Shown: positions 19,284 to 27,709 of the stretch, piece after piece
Position numbering within the stretch: position 1 is the first letter of the stretch
Layout of the letters: each line of letters starts with the position of its first letter
From: Glaciecola siphonariae
GTDB taxonomy: Bacteria > Pseudomonadota > Gammaproteobacteria > Enterobacterales > Alteromonadaceae
DNA length: 64,000 bases
Assembly (NCBI RefSeq): GCF_042652645.1
Contig: NZ_JBHSGU010000002.1
Coordinates: 2,057,154-2,121,153 of the forward strand
Direction of reading: 5' to 3'
Position numbers and translations under genes: made by a program
Notes under the pieces: generated by a model
Seen by the model: the letters and a program-made list of their open reading frames with translations, nothing else
The model's database searches: none
What the model was told of the DNA's origin: nothing

Positions 19284-19829
19284 CTAGATTTTAAACACGT
19301 GCTGACGATAGTACTGCAACTCTTCAATCGATTCTATTATGTCGTCGAGTGCAAGGTGCACGCCTTTTTTCTTAAAGCCTTTTGCTATATCTGGCCGCCA
19401 CCGTGCGCACAACTCTTTAACCGTGCTGACATCGATGTTTCGATAATGAAAATAATCATCTAACTCAGGCATATATTTGACTAAAAACCGGCGGTCTTGG
19501 CTAATGGAATTACCGCATAGAGGCGATTTCCCTTTGGGCACCCATTGCTCCAAAAAACGCAGGGTTTCGTCAGCCGCCATTTTTACCGAGTAATGGCTAT
19601 CTTGGCAGCGCTTGGTCAAGCCTGACTCCCCATGGGTGCGCGTACACCACTCATCCATCGCATTAAGCACCTCATCGCTTTGATGAACGGCAATTACCGG
19701 CCCTTGAGCGAGTACATTAAGCTCTTTGTCGGTCACTATGCTAGCAATCTCAAGCACTACGCAGGTCTCTGGGTCTAAGCCCGTCATTTCCATATCAATC
19801 CAAACCAGATTTTGGTCATCTAATGCCAT
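19284..19829 (-). CDS. orn: Oligoribonuclease
   Basis: 181-residue DEDDh 3'–5' exonuclease that finishes RNA decay and degrades pGpG, which links it to the neighbouring cyclic di-GMP gene only by chance of position. Motifs: Exo I in LVWIDMEMTGLDPE, GNSISQDRRFL, and YFHYRNIDVSTVKEL, with H and D in HLALDDIIESIEEL. The start is ATG 19829 with AGGAG five bases upstream; the longer open frame to 19886 has no such signal. The gene ends 17 bases from the convergent cyclase gene. Confidence 0.96.
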   Translation of the reverse strand: MALDDQNLVWIDMEMTGLDPETCVVLEIASIVTDKELNVLAQGPVIAVHQSDEVLNAMDEWCTRTHGESGLTKRCQDSHYSVKMAADETLRFLEQWVPKGKSPLCGNSISQDRRFLVKYMPELDDYFHYRNIDVSTVKELCARWRPDIAKGFKKKGVHLALDDIIESIEELQYYRQHVFKI

Positions 19830-20115
19830 AAGTGCTCCTTTAGTGGATGAGAAAGCTGTTTTAATAAAGTGTCGTGGTATTGTCATTACTACCGCATCAA
19901 CGTTTTACCGAAAGCTTGCATCATCGCTGCTTTATCCAACATGATGCCTTAGCATGCTGACAAAATTAAAACATCATGCAAGGTACTATGCAAAAGGGTA
20001 TCATGCGAAAAGGTATCACGATGCATCAATCGTGTTAATGAAAAACGCGCATGTAAGCGAAATTTTCTACTATTTCGTTTGTTATCAATTTACAAATAGG
20101 CAGCGTACTGAATAA

Positions 20116-21141
20116 GTGGCTAAAAAACCTAAACTATCAAAAAACCAAAAGCGCCAAGTAATGCGCAATCGCGACAAGCGCATTGACAGCGACTCATCAA
20201 GCTCATCTGAACATTTGGGGGAGCAAATTTCTGGTCGCGTGATTTCGCGCTTCGGAAAGCACGCCATTGTTGAAGACGATGCGCATACTAATCACAAATG
20301 CCATATACGCCGCACGGTAGAGTCTGTCGTTTGCGGCGATCATGTTCTATTTAGACCAAGTGAAAGCCAAGACGCCCGAGACAGGGGCATTATTGAAGTT
20401 GTGCTTGATAGGCGCTCCACTCTCACGCGCCCCGACTTTTATGACGGCGTAAAACCGATTGCTGCCAATATCGATCAAATCATCGTAGTTAGCGCCATTA
20501 CTCCTGCATTGTCAGCTCATATAATCGACCGCTACCTAGTTGCCTGTGAGCACGCGCAAATTACTCCGGTAGTAGTGGTCAATAAAGTGGAGCTTTTAAG
20601 CAAAGAAGCACTTGCCGACGTAAACGCAGTATTGGCGACTTACCAAGAGATTGGCTATGAGGTTATTTTAGTAAGTTGTGAGACCGAACAAGGCCTTGAA
20701 AACCTAAGCCACTATCTACTCGATAAAGTCAGCGTGTTTGTGGGTCAAAGCGGCGTCGGAAAATCGAGCATTATTAATCGTTTACTGCCAGATGCAGCCG
20801 AGCCTGTGGGCGAAATCTCCGACAACTCTGGACTCGGTAAGCACACTACTACAGCATCTAAACTCCTGCATTTTGCACAGGGTGGTGAGCTTATTGACTC
20901 ACCCGGCGTGCGCGAGTTTGGGTTGTGGCACTTAGACGCCGACTCTGTGACTAACGGCTTTGTTGAATTTAGGCGCTACCTTGGCGGATGTAAGTTCTCT
21001 GACTGCAAGCATCGAAGTGACCCCGGTTGCCTTATCACACAGGCGGTTGAGGCAGGCGATATCAGTTTGAGTCGCTATCAAAGCTACCTAAAAATTATTG
21101 ATACTCTGGCACAACAAAGACCTGCTTATGCAAAAGGATAA
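20116..21141 (+). CDS. rsgA: Ribosome small subunit-dependent GTPase RsgA
   Basis: 341-residue circularly permuted GTPase that aids late 30S maturation. Order: basic N-terminus, OB fold, NKVE (G4), G1 GQSGVGKSS, switch DNSGLGKHTTT, G3 DSPGVREFG, then a zinc site C-KFSD-C-KHRSDPG-C. The start is GTG 20116. It is followed 79 bases later by psd, an order conserved in gammaproteobacteria, where orn is also adjacent and divergent. Confidence 0.95.
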   Translation: MAKKPKLSKNQKRQVMRNRDKRIDSDSSSSSEHLGEQISGRVISRFGKHAIVEDDAHTNHKCHIRRTVESVVCGDHVLFRPSESQDARDRGIIEVVLDRRSTLTRPDFYDGVKPIAANIDQIIVVSAITPALSAHIIDRYLVACEHAQITPVVVVNKVELLSKEALADVNAVLATYQEIGYEVILVSCETEQGLENLSHYLLDKVSVFVGQSGVGKSSIINRLLPDAAEPVGEISDNSGLGKHTTTASKLLHFAQGGELIDSPGVREFGLWHLDADSVTNGFVEFRRYLGGCKFSDCKHRSDPGCLITQAVEAGDISLSRYQSYLKIIDTLAQQRPAYAKG

Positions 21142-21220
21142 TGGCTCATAAGCGTTTAGTGCGTTCTTATTTGCGCCTCGTATTGTACAATACGGGCGTT
21201 GAACAGTTTGGAGCTCACTC

Positions 21221-22072
21221 GTGCTTGATTGGATTAAAGTTAAAACCCAGTATATTTTACCAAAACATCTTATCTCTCGTTTTTTAGGTGCAGTTGCATC
21301 GCGCGATTTAGGCGCTTTTACGCAGTTTTTGATAAAGACGTTTATTAAATCCTTCGGCATTGATATGAGCGAAGCACTTTACGAAAAGCCCAGCGCATAT
21401 AAAACGTTTAACGAGTTTTTCACGCGCCCGTTAAAAGATGGAATTCGCCCTATCGAAGCTGGCGAGGATCAGCTTTGTCATCCGGTAGATGGCGCTATTT
21501 CTCAATTTGGCGACATTCAAGCCGACCGCATCTTTCAAGCCAAAGGACACGATTTTAGCCTAACTACTCTTTTAGGTGGAAAGCCCGAGCTGGCCAGCGT
21601 GTTTAAGGGCGGTAAATTTGCTACGATTTATCTTGCCCCTAAAGACTACCATCGCATTCATATGCCGGTAGAAGGCACGCTCACCGACACCCTCCACGTT
21701 CCCGGTGAACTCTTTTCAGTGAATCCGCTGACTGCGCAAAACGTGCCGGGCTTGTTTGCCCGCAACGAACGTGTTGTAACGCTGTTTGATACGCCCTATG
21801 GCAAAATGGCAATGGTATTGGTTGGCGCTACGGTAGTGGCCAGTATAGAGACAGTATGGGCAGGCACGATTACACCGCCTGCTGGCAAATACGTACAGCA
21901 TTGGCAGCACGAGTCAGACGATATACGTTTAGAAAAAGGGGCCGAAATGGGCCGCTTTAAACTAGGCTCCACCGTAGTGCTATGTTTTGAGCCTAATCAA
22001 ATTGAATTTGAAGACATGTATGCCGGCATGACCACCCGCTTGGGCAAATTGATGGCTAGTAAAGCCGAATAA
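21221..22072 (+). CDS. psd: Phosphatidylserine decarboxylase proenzyme
   Basis: 283-residue membrane-associated enzyme that makes phosphatidylethanolamine. It self-cleaves at the LGST motif (about residues 247–250, FKLGSTVVLC) to create the pyruvoyl group. Other family blocks are FNEFFTRPLKDGIRPI, PVDGAISQFG, and APKDYHRIHMPVEG with the catalytic histidine. The start is GTG 21221, preceded by GGAG. Confidence 0.96.
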   Translation: MLDWIKVKTQYILPKHLISRFLGAVASRDLGAFTQFLIKTFIKSFGIDMSEALYEKPSAYKTFNEFFTRPLKDGIRPIEAGEDQLCHPVDGAISQFGDIQADRIFQAKGHDFSLTTLLGGKPELASVFKGGKFATIYLAPKDYHRIHMPVEGTLTDTLHVPGELFSVNPLTAQNVPGLFARNERVVTLFDTPYGKMAMVLVGATVVASIETVWAGTITPPAGKYVQHWQHESDDIRLEKGAEMGRFKLGSTVVLCFEPNQIEFEDMYAGMTTRLGKLMASKAE

Positions 22073-22135
22073 TGCTGATTAAAAACATTTCTTTTCTGCA
22101 AAATCTCACTAACCTAACAACGGTTACAAGCTAAT

Positions 22136-23032
22136 ATGGACGCGGTCCAAAAAAGTCTGATTAACCTACATTTAACGGTGATGTTGCTTGGCGGTACGGC
22201 TTTGTTCTCAAAGTTAATACCCTTATCTGCGCTGGATATTACTTTTGGGCGCTCGCTGCCAGCGTGTTTGTTTTTGTTCGCGTACGTTAAACTGAGCGGT
22301 GAGTCACTTAAATTAAATAACAACAAAGACTATTTTATTGCGACCGGCTTGGGCTTAATTATGGCCGTGCACTGGGTAACCTACTTCGCTGCAATGCAAT
22401 ACTCTTCGGTATCTGTAGGCATTATTGCCTTATTTACCTTTCCGGTTGTTACCGTTTTATTAGAGCCATTTTTTGAGAAAATCCGCCTTGTTTGGCAAGA
22501 TATTGTTAGCGCGTTAGTGGTGTTAGTCGGTATTTTCATGATTGTGCCTGATGTGTCTATTGAAAACGATATAACCTTGGGCGTAATCATTGGTGTATTT
22601 TCTGCATTTTTATACGCTATTCGCAACCTTTTGCACCGTCAGTACTTTTGCCACTACAGCGGTTCAAAAGCTATGGCCTATCAAATCGCCGTTATCTGCC
22701 CGTGCCTAATTTTATTTGTTTCAGACGATTTCTTTAGCGTCGACCAAGCTTTTAATATGCATACTGCATTGCTCCTATTATTGCTAGGAACCGTGTTTAC
22801 GGCGTTACCACATGCGTTAGTGGCAACCTCATTAAAGCATCTCCGCGCAAAAACCTTTTCTTTAGTGGCTTGCATGCAACCCTTTTATGGCGTGGTGTTC
22901 GCAATTTTTATGCTAAATGAATCTCCCACGTGGCAAACCCTCGTTGGCGGTGTTTTAGTGATTTCGGCAGCAGTTTACGAGACCATTAATACCCATCGAC
23001 AGCATCGAAAAGATAAACAATGCTCGTCTTAG
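22136..23032 (+). CDS. DMT/EamA-family transporter
   Basis: 298 residues with ten predicted helices in two EamA repeats, for example MAVHWVTYFAAMQYSSVSVG in the first and VACMQPFYGVVFAIFMLNE in the second. The substrate is unknown. It overlaps the GDPD gene by 13 bases, so the pair is probably co-transcribed. Confidence 0.85.
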   Translation: MDAVQKSLINLHLTVMLLGGTALFSKLIPLSALDITFGRSLPACLFLFAYVKLSGESLKLNNNKDYFIATGLGLIMAVHWVTYFAAMQYSSVSVGIIALFTFPVVTVLLEPFFEKIRLVWQDIVSALVVLVGIFMIVPDVSIENDITLGVIIGVFSAFLYAIRNLLHRQYFCHYSGSKAMAYQIAVICPCLILFVSDDFFSVDQAFNMHTALLLLLLGTVFTALPHALVATSLKHLRAKTFSLVACMQPFYGVVFAIFMLNESPTWQTLVGGVLVISAAVYETINTHRQHRKDKQCSS

Positions 23033-23733
23033 CGCATCGTGGGTTGAGCGCTCATTACCCAGAAAACACGCTTCTCGCATTTGAAAAAGCCATTGAATTA
23101 GGCGCTAAAGCAATCGAATGCGATGTGCACCAAGTTGGCGATGAGTTTGTTGTATTTCACGATTATTCGCTGTGGCGACTGTGTAATACCCAAGGCATGT
23201 TGTTAGAGCAAAATATACATAGCCTAAAAGCGCTTAAAATAGCAGGTGAGCACCCTGTACCAAGCCTTGAGCAGGTTGTTGAGCTATGTGCACACAAAGT
23301 GCTGCTAAACCTTGAGCTAAAATCGATTCAAGACCCGTCTGCATTTGCCAACGCCTTATGCCAATATTTGCAAAGCTTTGACGAGGCTGATGTAAATATC
23401 ACTTTATCGTCGTTTAACCATCCACTGCTTACTGAGCTTAAGGCGCAGTTTCGGGACACTCGTTTAGCCACGCGTATTCGGTATGGCGCGTTAATTGCGC
23501 ATTTACCTAATGATTTAGCGCAATATGCACTAATGATGGACGCGGATATTGCTGCCATAGACGCCCATTTAGTTAACGAGGCTTTTGTGCAAGATGCACA
23601 TAAATATAATATTAAGGTGTGGTGCTACACGGTAAATGACACAGCGCTTTTACAACGTTTGTTTGCATACGGGGTAGACGGCATATTTAGCGACGACGCA
23701 CCATGGGCGATATCACAAATTAACAAGCTCTGA
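23020..23733 (+). CDS. Glycerophosphodiester phosphodiesterase family protein
   Basis: 237-residue cytoplasmic GDPD/UgpQ-type TIM barrel. It has LAHRGLSAHYPENTLLAF with the catalytic His, AIECDVHQVGD and FVVFHDYSLWRLC with the metal ligands and second His, then VLLNLELKS and GVDGIFSDDAPW near the C-terminus. It would release glycerol-3-phosphate from phospholipid head-group diesters. The MITE-like element begins two bases after its TGA. Confidence 0.9.
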   Translation: MLVLAHRGLSAHYPENTLLAFEKAIELGAKAIECDVHQVGDEFVVFHDYSLWRLCNTQGMLLEQNIHSLKALKIAGEHPVPSLEQVVELCAHKVLLNLELKSIQDPSAFANALCQYLQSFDEADVNITLSSFNHPLLTELKAQFRDTRLATRIRYGALIAHLPNDLAQYALMMDADIAAIDAHLVNEAFVQDAHKYNIKVWCYTVNDTALLQRLFAYGVDGIFSDDAPWAISQINKL

Positions 23734-23735
23734 TC

Positions 23736-23838
23736 AAGGGGTCAGGTTCCTTGAAACCGACCTGTCTGCTGTATGGAAGAAAGGCGTGTCTCGATTATTT
23801 CCATGTTAAGCAACTTGGATAGATTGGACCCCTAGATT
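23736..23838. repeat. MITE-like element, copy 1 (internally deleted)
   Basis: Begins with the terminal sequence AAGGGGTCAGGTTCCTTG and shares its first ~90 bases with the copies at 24714 and 27158. It then jumps directly to GGACCCCTAGATT, the outer right end. It is therefore a deletion derivative of the ~270-base element. No transposase is present. Confidence 0.75.
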
Positions 23839-23881
23839 GGTATCATGAAATAAGAGACATGTACTTTCGCTGTAATGTAGC

Positions 23882-23951
23882 TTGACACATCTTTACTAAT
23901 TGACTATCAGTAAAGATATGTTAGTCTTTACTTCTACCTAATAAGTAAAGA
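23882..23951 (+). promoter_or_regulatory. Toxin–antitoxin promoter with paired inverted repeats
   Basis: A TTGACA at 23882 is followed by two inverted repeats built from the same half-site. ATCTTTACT (23889) pairs with AGTAAAGAT (23909), and TCTTTACTT (23925) pairs with AAGTAAAGA (23943). The last half-site runs into the antitoxin RBS. This is the layout expected for autoregulation by an AbrB-type antitoxin or its toxin complex. Confidence 0.65.
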
Positions 23952-23958
23952 GATGATC

Positions 23959-24180
23959 ATGGCAAAAGTAAGCTCTAAAAGACAGATTACATTACCGATT
24001 GAGCAGTGCGTAATAGCGCACATTAACGTTGGTGACGATGTTGAAAGTTTTGTGGATAGACAGGGGGTTATTTCGATTGTGAAAAAGCAGTCTGGTTCAG
24101 CGAAAGGCCTATTAAAAGATATTGCTATCGATACGCTCATTAGTGAGCAGGAATCGTTAGAGAGCGCTCTGAATAAATGA
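23959..24180 (+). CDS. AbrB/MazE-type antitoxin
   Basis: About 73 residues. The N-terminal swapped-hairpin DNA-binding domain is AKVSSKRQITLPIEQC...INVGDDVESFVDRQGVISIV, and the C-terminal tail is short and charged. ATG 23959 is preferred because AAAGAG lies six bases upstream and touches the alternative ATG 23953. The TGA overlaps the ATG of the PIN toxin (ATGA). Confidence 0.85.
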   Translation: MAKVSSKRQITLPIEQCVIAHINVGDDVESFVDRQGVISIVKKQSGSAKGLLKDIAIDTLISEQESLESALNK

Positions 24181-24611
24181 TTGCGATTGATACCAATGTA
24201 TTGCTTCGCTGCTTGTTGCAAGACGATGAAAAGCAATCTGATAAAGCTTCAAAGTTGATTTTAGGCAATCAAACTGCCCTGGTAACTGACATAGTGCTAA
24301 CCGAAACAATCTGGACACTTAAAGGCAAGCGCTACAAGCTAAAAAAAGAGCAAATTATTGATGTGGTTCATGCATTATTTGCAGAGCCTAATGTGATTTT
24401 TGAAGACGGGCAAGCTGTGTGGGGGGCTTTAAAAGACTACACTAACTCCAAGCCTATAAGGTCAGGTGGCAAAATTAAACAAGCTGACTTTGCTGATGCG
24501 CTAATTGTAAATAAAGCCAAGCGTTATGGTCAGTTAAACAGAAGGGAAGTATCAGCAATTTATACCTTCGATAAAGCAGCGTTAGAAATAGACGGTACTG
24601 AACAACCTTGA
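24177..24611 (+). CDS. VapC-type PIN-domain ribonuclease toxin
   Basis: 144 residues with the PIN acidic residues in MIAIDTNVLLRCLL (D5), TDIVLTETIWTL (E), QADFADALIVNKA (D) and IYTFDKAALE (D). Such toxins cut RNA, often tRNA. It is coupled to the antitoxin by a 4-base overlap. Its last 100 bases and the following ~95 bases occur again at 27497–27690. Confidence 0.88.
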   Translation: MIAIDTNVLLRCLLQDDEKQSDKASKLILGNQTALVTDIVLTETIWTLKGKRYKLKKEQIIDVVHALFAEPNVIFEDGQAVWGALKDYTNSKPIRSGGKIKQADFADALIVNKAKRYGQLNRREVSAIYTFDKAALEIDGTEQP

Positions 24612-24708
24612 TAAGTGGAATAACTAAAAAATTCTGTACGTCTTATTTTGGCATTTGTCGCCATCATAGAGGCCACCTGCGAAGCCAAAGGGTTAAAAGC
24701 GCTAAATC
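24512..24708. repeat. Direct duplication, left copy (vapC 3' end plus downstream)
   Basis: From TAAAGCCAAGCG inside vapC to GGGTTAAAAGCGCTAAAT. The stretch is repeated almost base for base at 27497–27695, with a handful of substitutions and a few small indels. The left copy keeps the intact gene; the right copy lacks the gene's 5' part. Confidence 0.85.
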
Positions 24709-24713
24709 CGCTC

Positions 24714-24986
24714 AAGGGGTCAGGTTCCTTGAAACCGACCTTTCTGTGGTATGGAAGAAAGGCGTGTCTCGATTATTTCCATGTTAAGCAACTTGGATAG
24801 ATATATTGGGAACATTAATTCTAAAGCGGCGATAAAATTGATTCTCTACTTAAAAACAAACTTTTAAACATTTTATCTTAAATCGCTTCGATTTTTACAC
24901 TAATAGCCAAGTCATATTTTCTATTGAGCAGAAAATCAGCGGGAGCTAAACATCAAAATAGCTTTTCAAGGAACAACCTGCCCCCT
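24714..24986. repeat. MITE-like element, copy 2
   Basis: About 273 bases, starting AAGGGGTCAGGTTCCTTG. The right terminus CAAGGAACAACCTGCCCC is a decayed version of the perfect inverted end seen in copy 3. The interior matches copy 3 throughout and contains no ORF of note. Confidence 0.8.
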
Positions 24987-25007
24987 AGATTGAAGAACGA
25001 GCTTTTT

Positions 25008-25619
25008 CTATTGCAAGGCGGCTAAAACCTGTTTGGCGCGAGCAGCCCAAGCTTTATTATTTCCTAAAACCAAACCATTCAAAATATCTAATGAGGCTCC
25101 CTGATCACCTAGCGATTTTTTTAACAGTGCAAAATAGATCTGCATTAAGGGATATTGCTGCTGCCATCCTCCCATGCTATCGACAAATTCATAAAGGCTT
25201 TTAAAGTAAGTCATTGAATCCATAAAGGGCAATACTTTACTCTCGATAGCTGATTTCAGCTCAGACCCAACTTTATCGATATCTTCATCGGTCTCTAAAT
25301 TCCACCAAGTATCAAGCGCTTGTCCCGAAAAGTTTTCTTGTAACAAAGCCCCTAAACGAAATCGAACGACACAATCTGCTTCCTGAGCAAATCCCTTACA
25401 TGGCTCATTCCAAACAGTCTCATAAAAGCTTGGAACAAAAACACCTATGTTCAGAGTGAAACGCTCACTACCAGTTGTACTGCCTTTCGACTCTTGTACA
25501 TCAATAACATCGATGAACGAAGCTCTACTTCGATTCCAAGAAAGCTTTTTCTTCTTAAAACTATTTTGTTTCAGTACTGGGGCAATATAGCCCTTCACTA
25601 AATTATCTATTCTGCTCAT
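25008..25619 (-). CDS. DUF4304-like protein, probable immunity partner of the Rhs toxin
   Basis: 203 residues. The start has the DUF4304 layout: VKGYIAPVLKQNSFKKKKLSWNR, then IDVIDVQESKGS and ERFTLNIGVFVPSFYE. The C-terminal half is alpha-helical with WW and YFALLKKSLGDQGASLDIL. Its ATG overlaps the stop of the Rhs fragment (ATGA), the usual coupling of a polymorphic toxin and its immunity protein. The immunity role rests on this position; the fold itself is also found in other contexts. Confidence 0.7.
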   Translation of the reverse strand: MSRIDNLVKGYIAPVLKQNSFKKKKLSWNRSRASFIDVIDVQESKGSTTGSERFTLNIGVFVPSFYETVWNEPCKGFAQEADCVVRFRLGALLQENFSGQALDTWWNLETDEDIDKVGSELKSAIESKVLPFMDSMTYFKSLYEFVDSMGGWQQQYPLMQIYFALLKKSLGDQGASLDILNGLVLGNNKAWAARAKQVLAALQ

Positions 25620-27109
25620 AATTTTTTAGCATCGTAATAAATGACTCTGCCTTTCATGCCAAGTTGCTCACGATATCGTTCTGCTTGGCGTGCTCCTGTC
25701 CTTCGACCAGATGGCGTATTAGGTTTCAACTCCATAAATCGACCACTTGGAGTAACAACGTCAGGCTTATGAATTTTACCGTCTGCACCTCTCAACGAAG
25801 GATTTGCTTGCCAACCTGGTTTTAAGTCAACTTTCTGATCAAGTTCTTTATGGGCTTGCTTACCTCTCTCAATCGCAGCTCTAACTTTTGGATTGGCCGC
25901 CCCTTTGAGAGTTTTTCCTGCACTGTTTGTAACAAGCTTCTTCCCCCCAGCTTTAGCAATACCGCCAAGCCCACTTGCCAAAATGCCCGTATACTCTCCA
26001 GCGGTATAAGCCCCTGAGCATTTGTCTACTTGGTGGGCATTGCCAAGTGCTTCGTTCACTTTATCGGTTAAACCAAACGATAAGGCACTGCCTAAACCGG
26101 CTGCAAAGTTGACTAAGCCTCGTGGTAAGCGCGGCAACAATCCATCGGGGTCAATCAGATTTACCGGGTCACCATAGGCATATGCATACAGGTTACTGTC
26201 CCCACCTGCAAAACCTAATGGCTCCTTGGCCGTCCATCTGCCTGTATATGCATCATAATCCCTTGCACCGAATCTGACTAGTCCTGTGTCACTATCATAA
26301 ATCCCACCTGCAAAACCAAAAGGCTGAAAGCCGGGGTTGGTGTCTTGCGTGACTCTTCCAAATTCATCATAGCTTAACTGTTGGGCAATTTCGCCTGTTC
26401 GTGAGTTAATTAGCGCAATCGGCGAGCCTCTGTAATCAACAATGTAACGATAGCGGTTACCGTCTTTTATCATGTAATCGGGCACGTTGCTGCGACTAGC
26501 ATATATAAAGCGGCTGATAACTTCGTCATTTGCATTTAGCTCAGCAATGGGTGAGAGCTGGTCTAGGTATAAATAACCGGCGGTTTTAACGCCGTCTTTA
26601 AAGCGGGCTATGCGCCTATCAAACGCATCGGTATCGTAGCTGATGGTGCTGGTAATGCCGGTGTCTGTGTTAGTTTTATTTACCTCTAGCAAGTTGCCCA
26701 TAACATCGTAGGTGTATTGGCTTTGCTCATTGGCGCAGGTGGCGCTTGTGCGCACGCCTTCTATATCATGGGTATATACACAATTACCGTAGGTGAGCAC
26801 ACGGTCTTGGGCATCATAAGTACCGGTTTCTATTTCGCCATTGGCTTCGCGGCTTAATCGGTTGCCGTTGGCATCAAAGGTGTAGTTGACGGTGTTTGTG
26901 CCTGCTTCGTCACTCACGCTGCTTAAGCGACCCACCTCATCGTAGCCATAAAGCTGGGTTTTACTCTCGCCTAATAAGCTTGAGTCAACGCGGCTCAATC
27001 GCCCTAGCAGGTCGTAGGTGTAATCCACATCGTAGATATCGTTTTGTTGGTAGTTGACGTCACGCGAAGCCACATCACCATAATCATTTAAGCTTATATA
27101 TTCGCGCAC
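25616..27109 (-). CDS. 5'-truncated Rhs protein with C-terminal REase-like nuclease toxin
   Basis: 497 residues from a GTG at 27109. The frame is open to about 27155, where the MITE-like element cuts it, so the bulk of the Rhs shell and any secretion domain is missing. Residues 1–310 are RHS/YD repeats (YTYDLLGRLSRV, YGYDEVGRLSSV, GNRLSREANGE). The core ends with LYAYAYGDPVNLIDPDGL; DPDGL at 320–324 is the usual toxin junction. Residues 325–497 are the toxin, with the PD-(D/E)xK pattern D450, E460, K462 in HKPDVVTPSGRFMELKP. Without a secretion part it may be a silent toxin reservoir. Confidence 0.85.
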   Translation of the reverse strand: MREYISLNDYGDVASRDVNYQQNDIYDVDYTYDLLGRLSRVDSSLLGESKTQLYGYDEVGRLSSVSDEAGTNTVNYTFDANGNRLSREANGEIETGTYDAQDRVLTYGNCVYTHDIEGVRTSATCANEQSQYTYDVMGNLLEVNKTNTDTGITSTISYDTDAFDRRIARFKDGVKTAGYLYLDQLSPIAELNANDEVISRFIYASRSNVPDYMIKDGNRYRYIVDYRGSPIALINSRTGEIAQQLSYDEFGRVTQDTNPGFQPFGFAGGIYDSDTGLVRFGARDYDAYTGRWTAKEPLGFAGGDSNLYAYAYGDPVNLIDPDGLLPRLPRGLVNFAAGLGSALSFGLTDKVNEALGNAHQVDKCSGAYTAGEYTGILASGLGGIAKAGGKKLVTNSAGKTLKGAANPKVRAAIERGKQAHKELDQKVDLKPGWQANPSLRGADGKIHKPDVVTPSGRFMELKPNTPSGRRTGARQAERYREQLGMKGRVIYYDAKKL

Positions 27110-27157
27110 ACGCTCAAGTCGAATCGCTTCTAAACGTCCGTCAACACCACTTTGATC

Positions 27158-27426
27158 AAGGGGTCAGGTTCCTTGAAACCGACCTGTCTGCTGTATGGAA
27201 CAAAGGCGTGCCTCGATTATTTCCATGTTAAGCAACTTGGATAGATATTTTGGGAACATTAATTCTAAAGCGGCGATAAAATTGATTCCCAACTCAAAAA
27301 CAAACTTTTAAACATCTTATCTTAAATCGCTTCTATTTTTACACTAATAGCAAAGTCATCTTTTCTATTGAGCAGAAAATCAGCTGGAGCTAAACATCAA
27401 AATAGGTTTTCAAGGAACCTGACCCC
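27158..27426. repeat. MITE-like element, copy 3 (intact ends)
   Basis: About 269 bases with perfect terminal inverted repeats: GGGGTCAGGTTCCTTG at 27160–27175 and CAAGGAACCTGACCCC at 27411–27426. The interior is non-coding and nearly identical to copy 2. Its left end truncates the Rhs reading frame. Confidence 0.85.
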
Positions 27427-27491
27427 TAGATACAAGGAACCTGACCCCTAGATACAAGGAACCTGACCCCTAGATTAAGGAACCTGACCCC
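27411..27491. repeat. Tandem array of the MITE right terminus, four copies
   Basis: CAAGGAACCTGACCCC repeats at 27411, 27433, 27455 and 27476/77 with a 22-base period, each followed by TAGAT. Only the outermost terminus is multiplied, not the interior. Confidence 0.9.
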
Positions 27492-27496
27492 TAGAT

Positions 27497-27695
27497 TAAA
27501 GCCAAGCGTTACGGTCAGTTAAACAGAAGGGAAGTATCAGCTATTTATACATTCGATAAAGCGGCGTTAGAAATAGACGGTACTGAACAACCTTAATAAG
27601 TGGAATAACTAAAAAATTCTGTACGTCTTATTTTGGCCTTTGTCGCCATATCATATAGGCCAACTGCGAAGCCAAAGGGTTAAAAGGCTAAATCG
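27497..27695. repeat. Direct duplication, right copy (vapC 3' remnant)
   Basis: Counterpart of 24512–24708. It encodes the last ~33 codons of the PIN toxin without a start, and ends TAA where the intact gene has TGA. It abuts the fourth MITE terminus, and it leads into the merC-like gene. It is a pseudogene fragment, not a second toxin. Confidence 0.8.
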
Positions 27696-27709
27696 CTAGG
27701 GCGAATTAA

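Noticed and set aside
27497..27599. Second PIN toxin gene
   Set aside because: It lacks a start and the N-terminal two thirds; it is the duplicated 3' end of the vapC at 24177.
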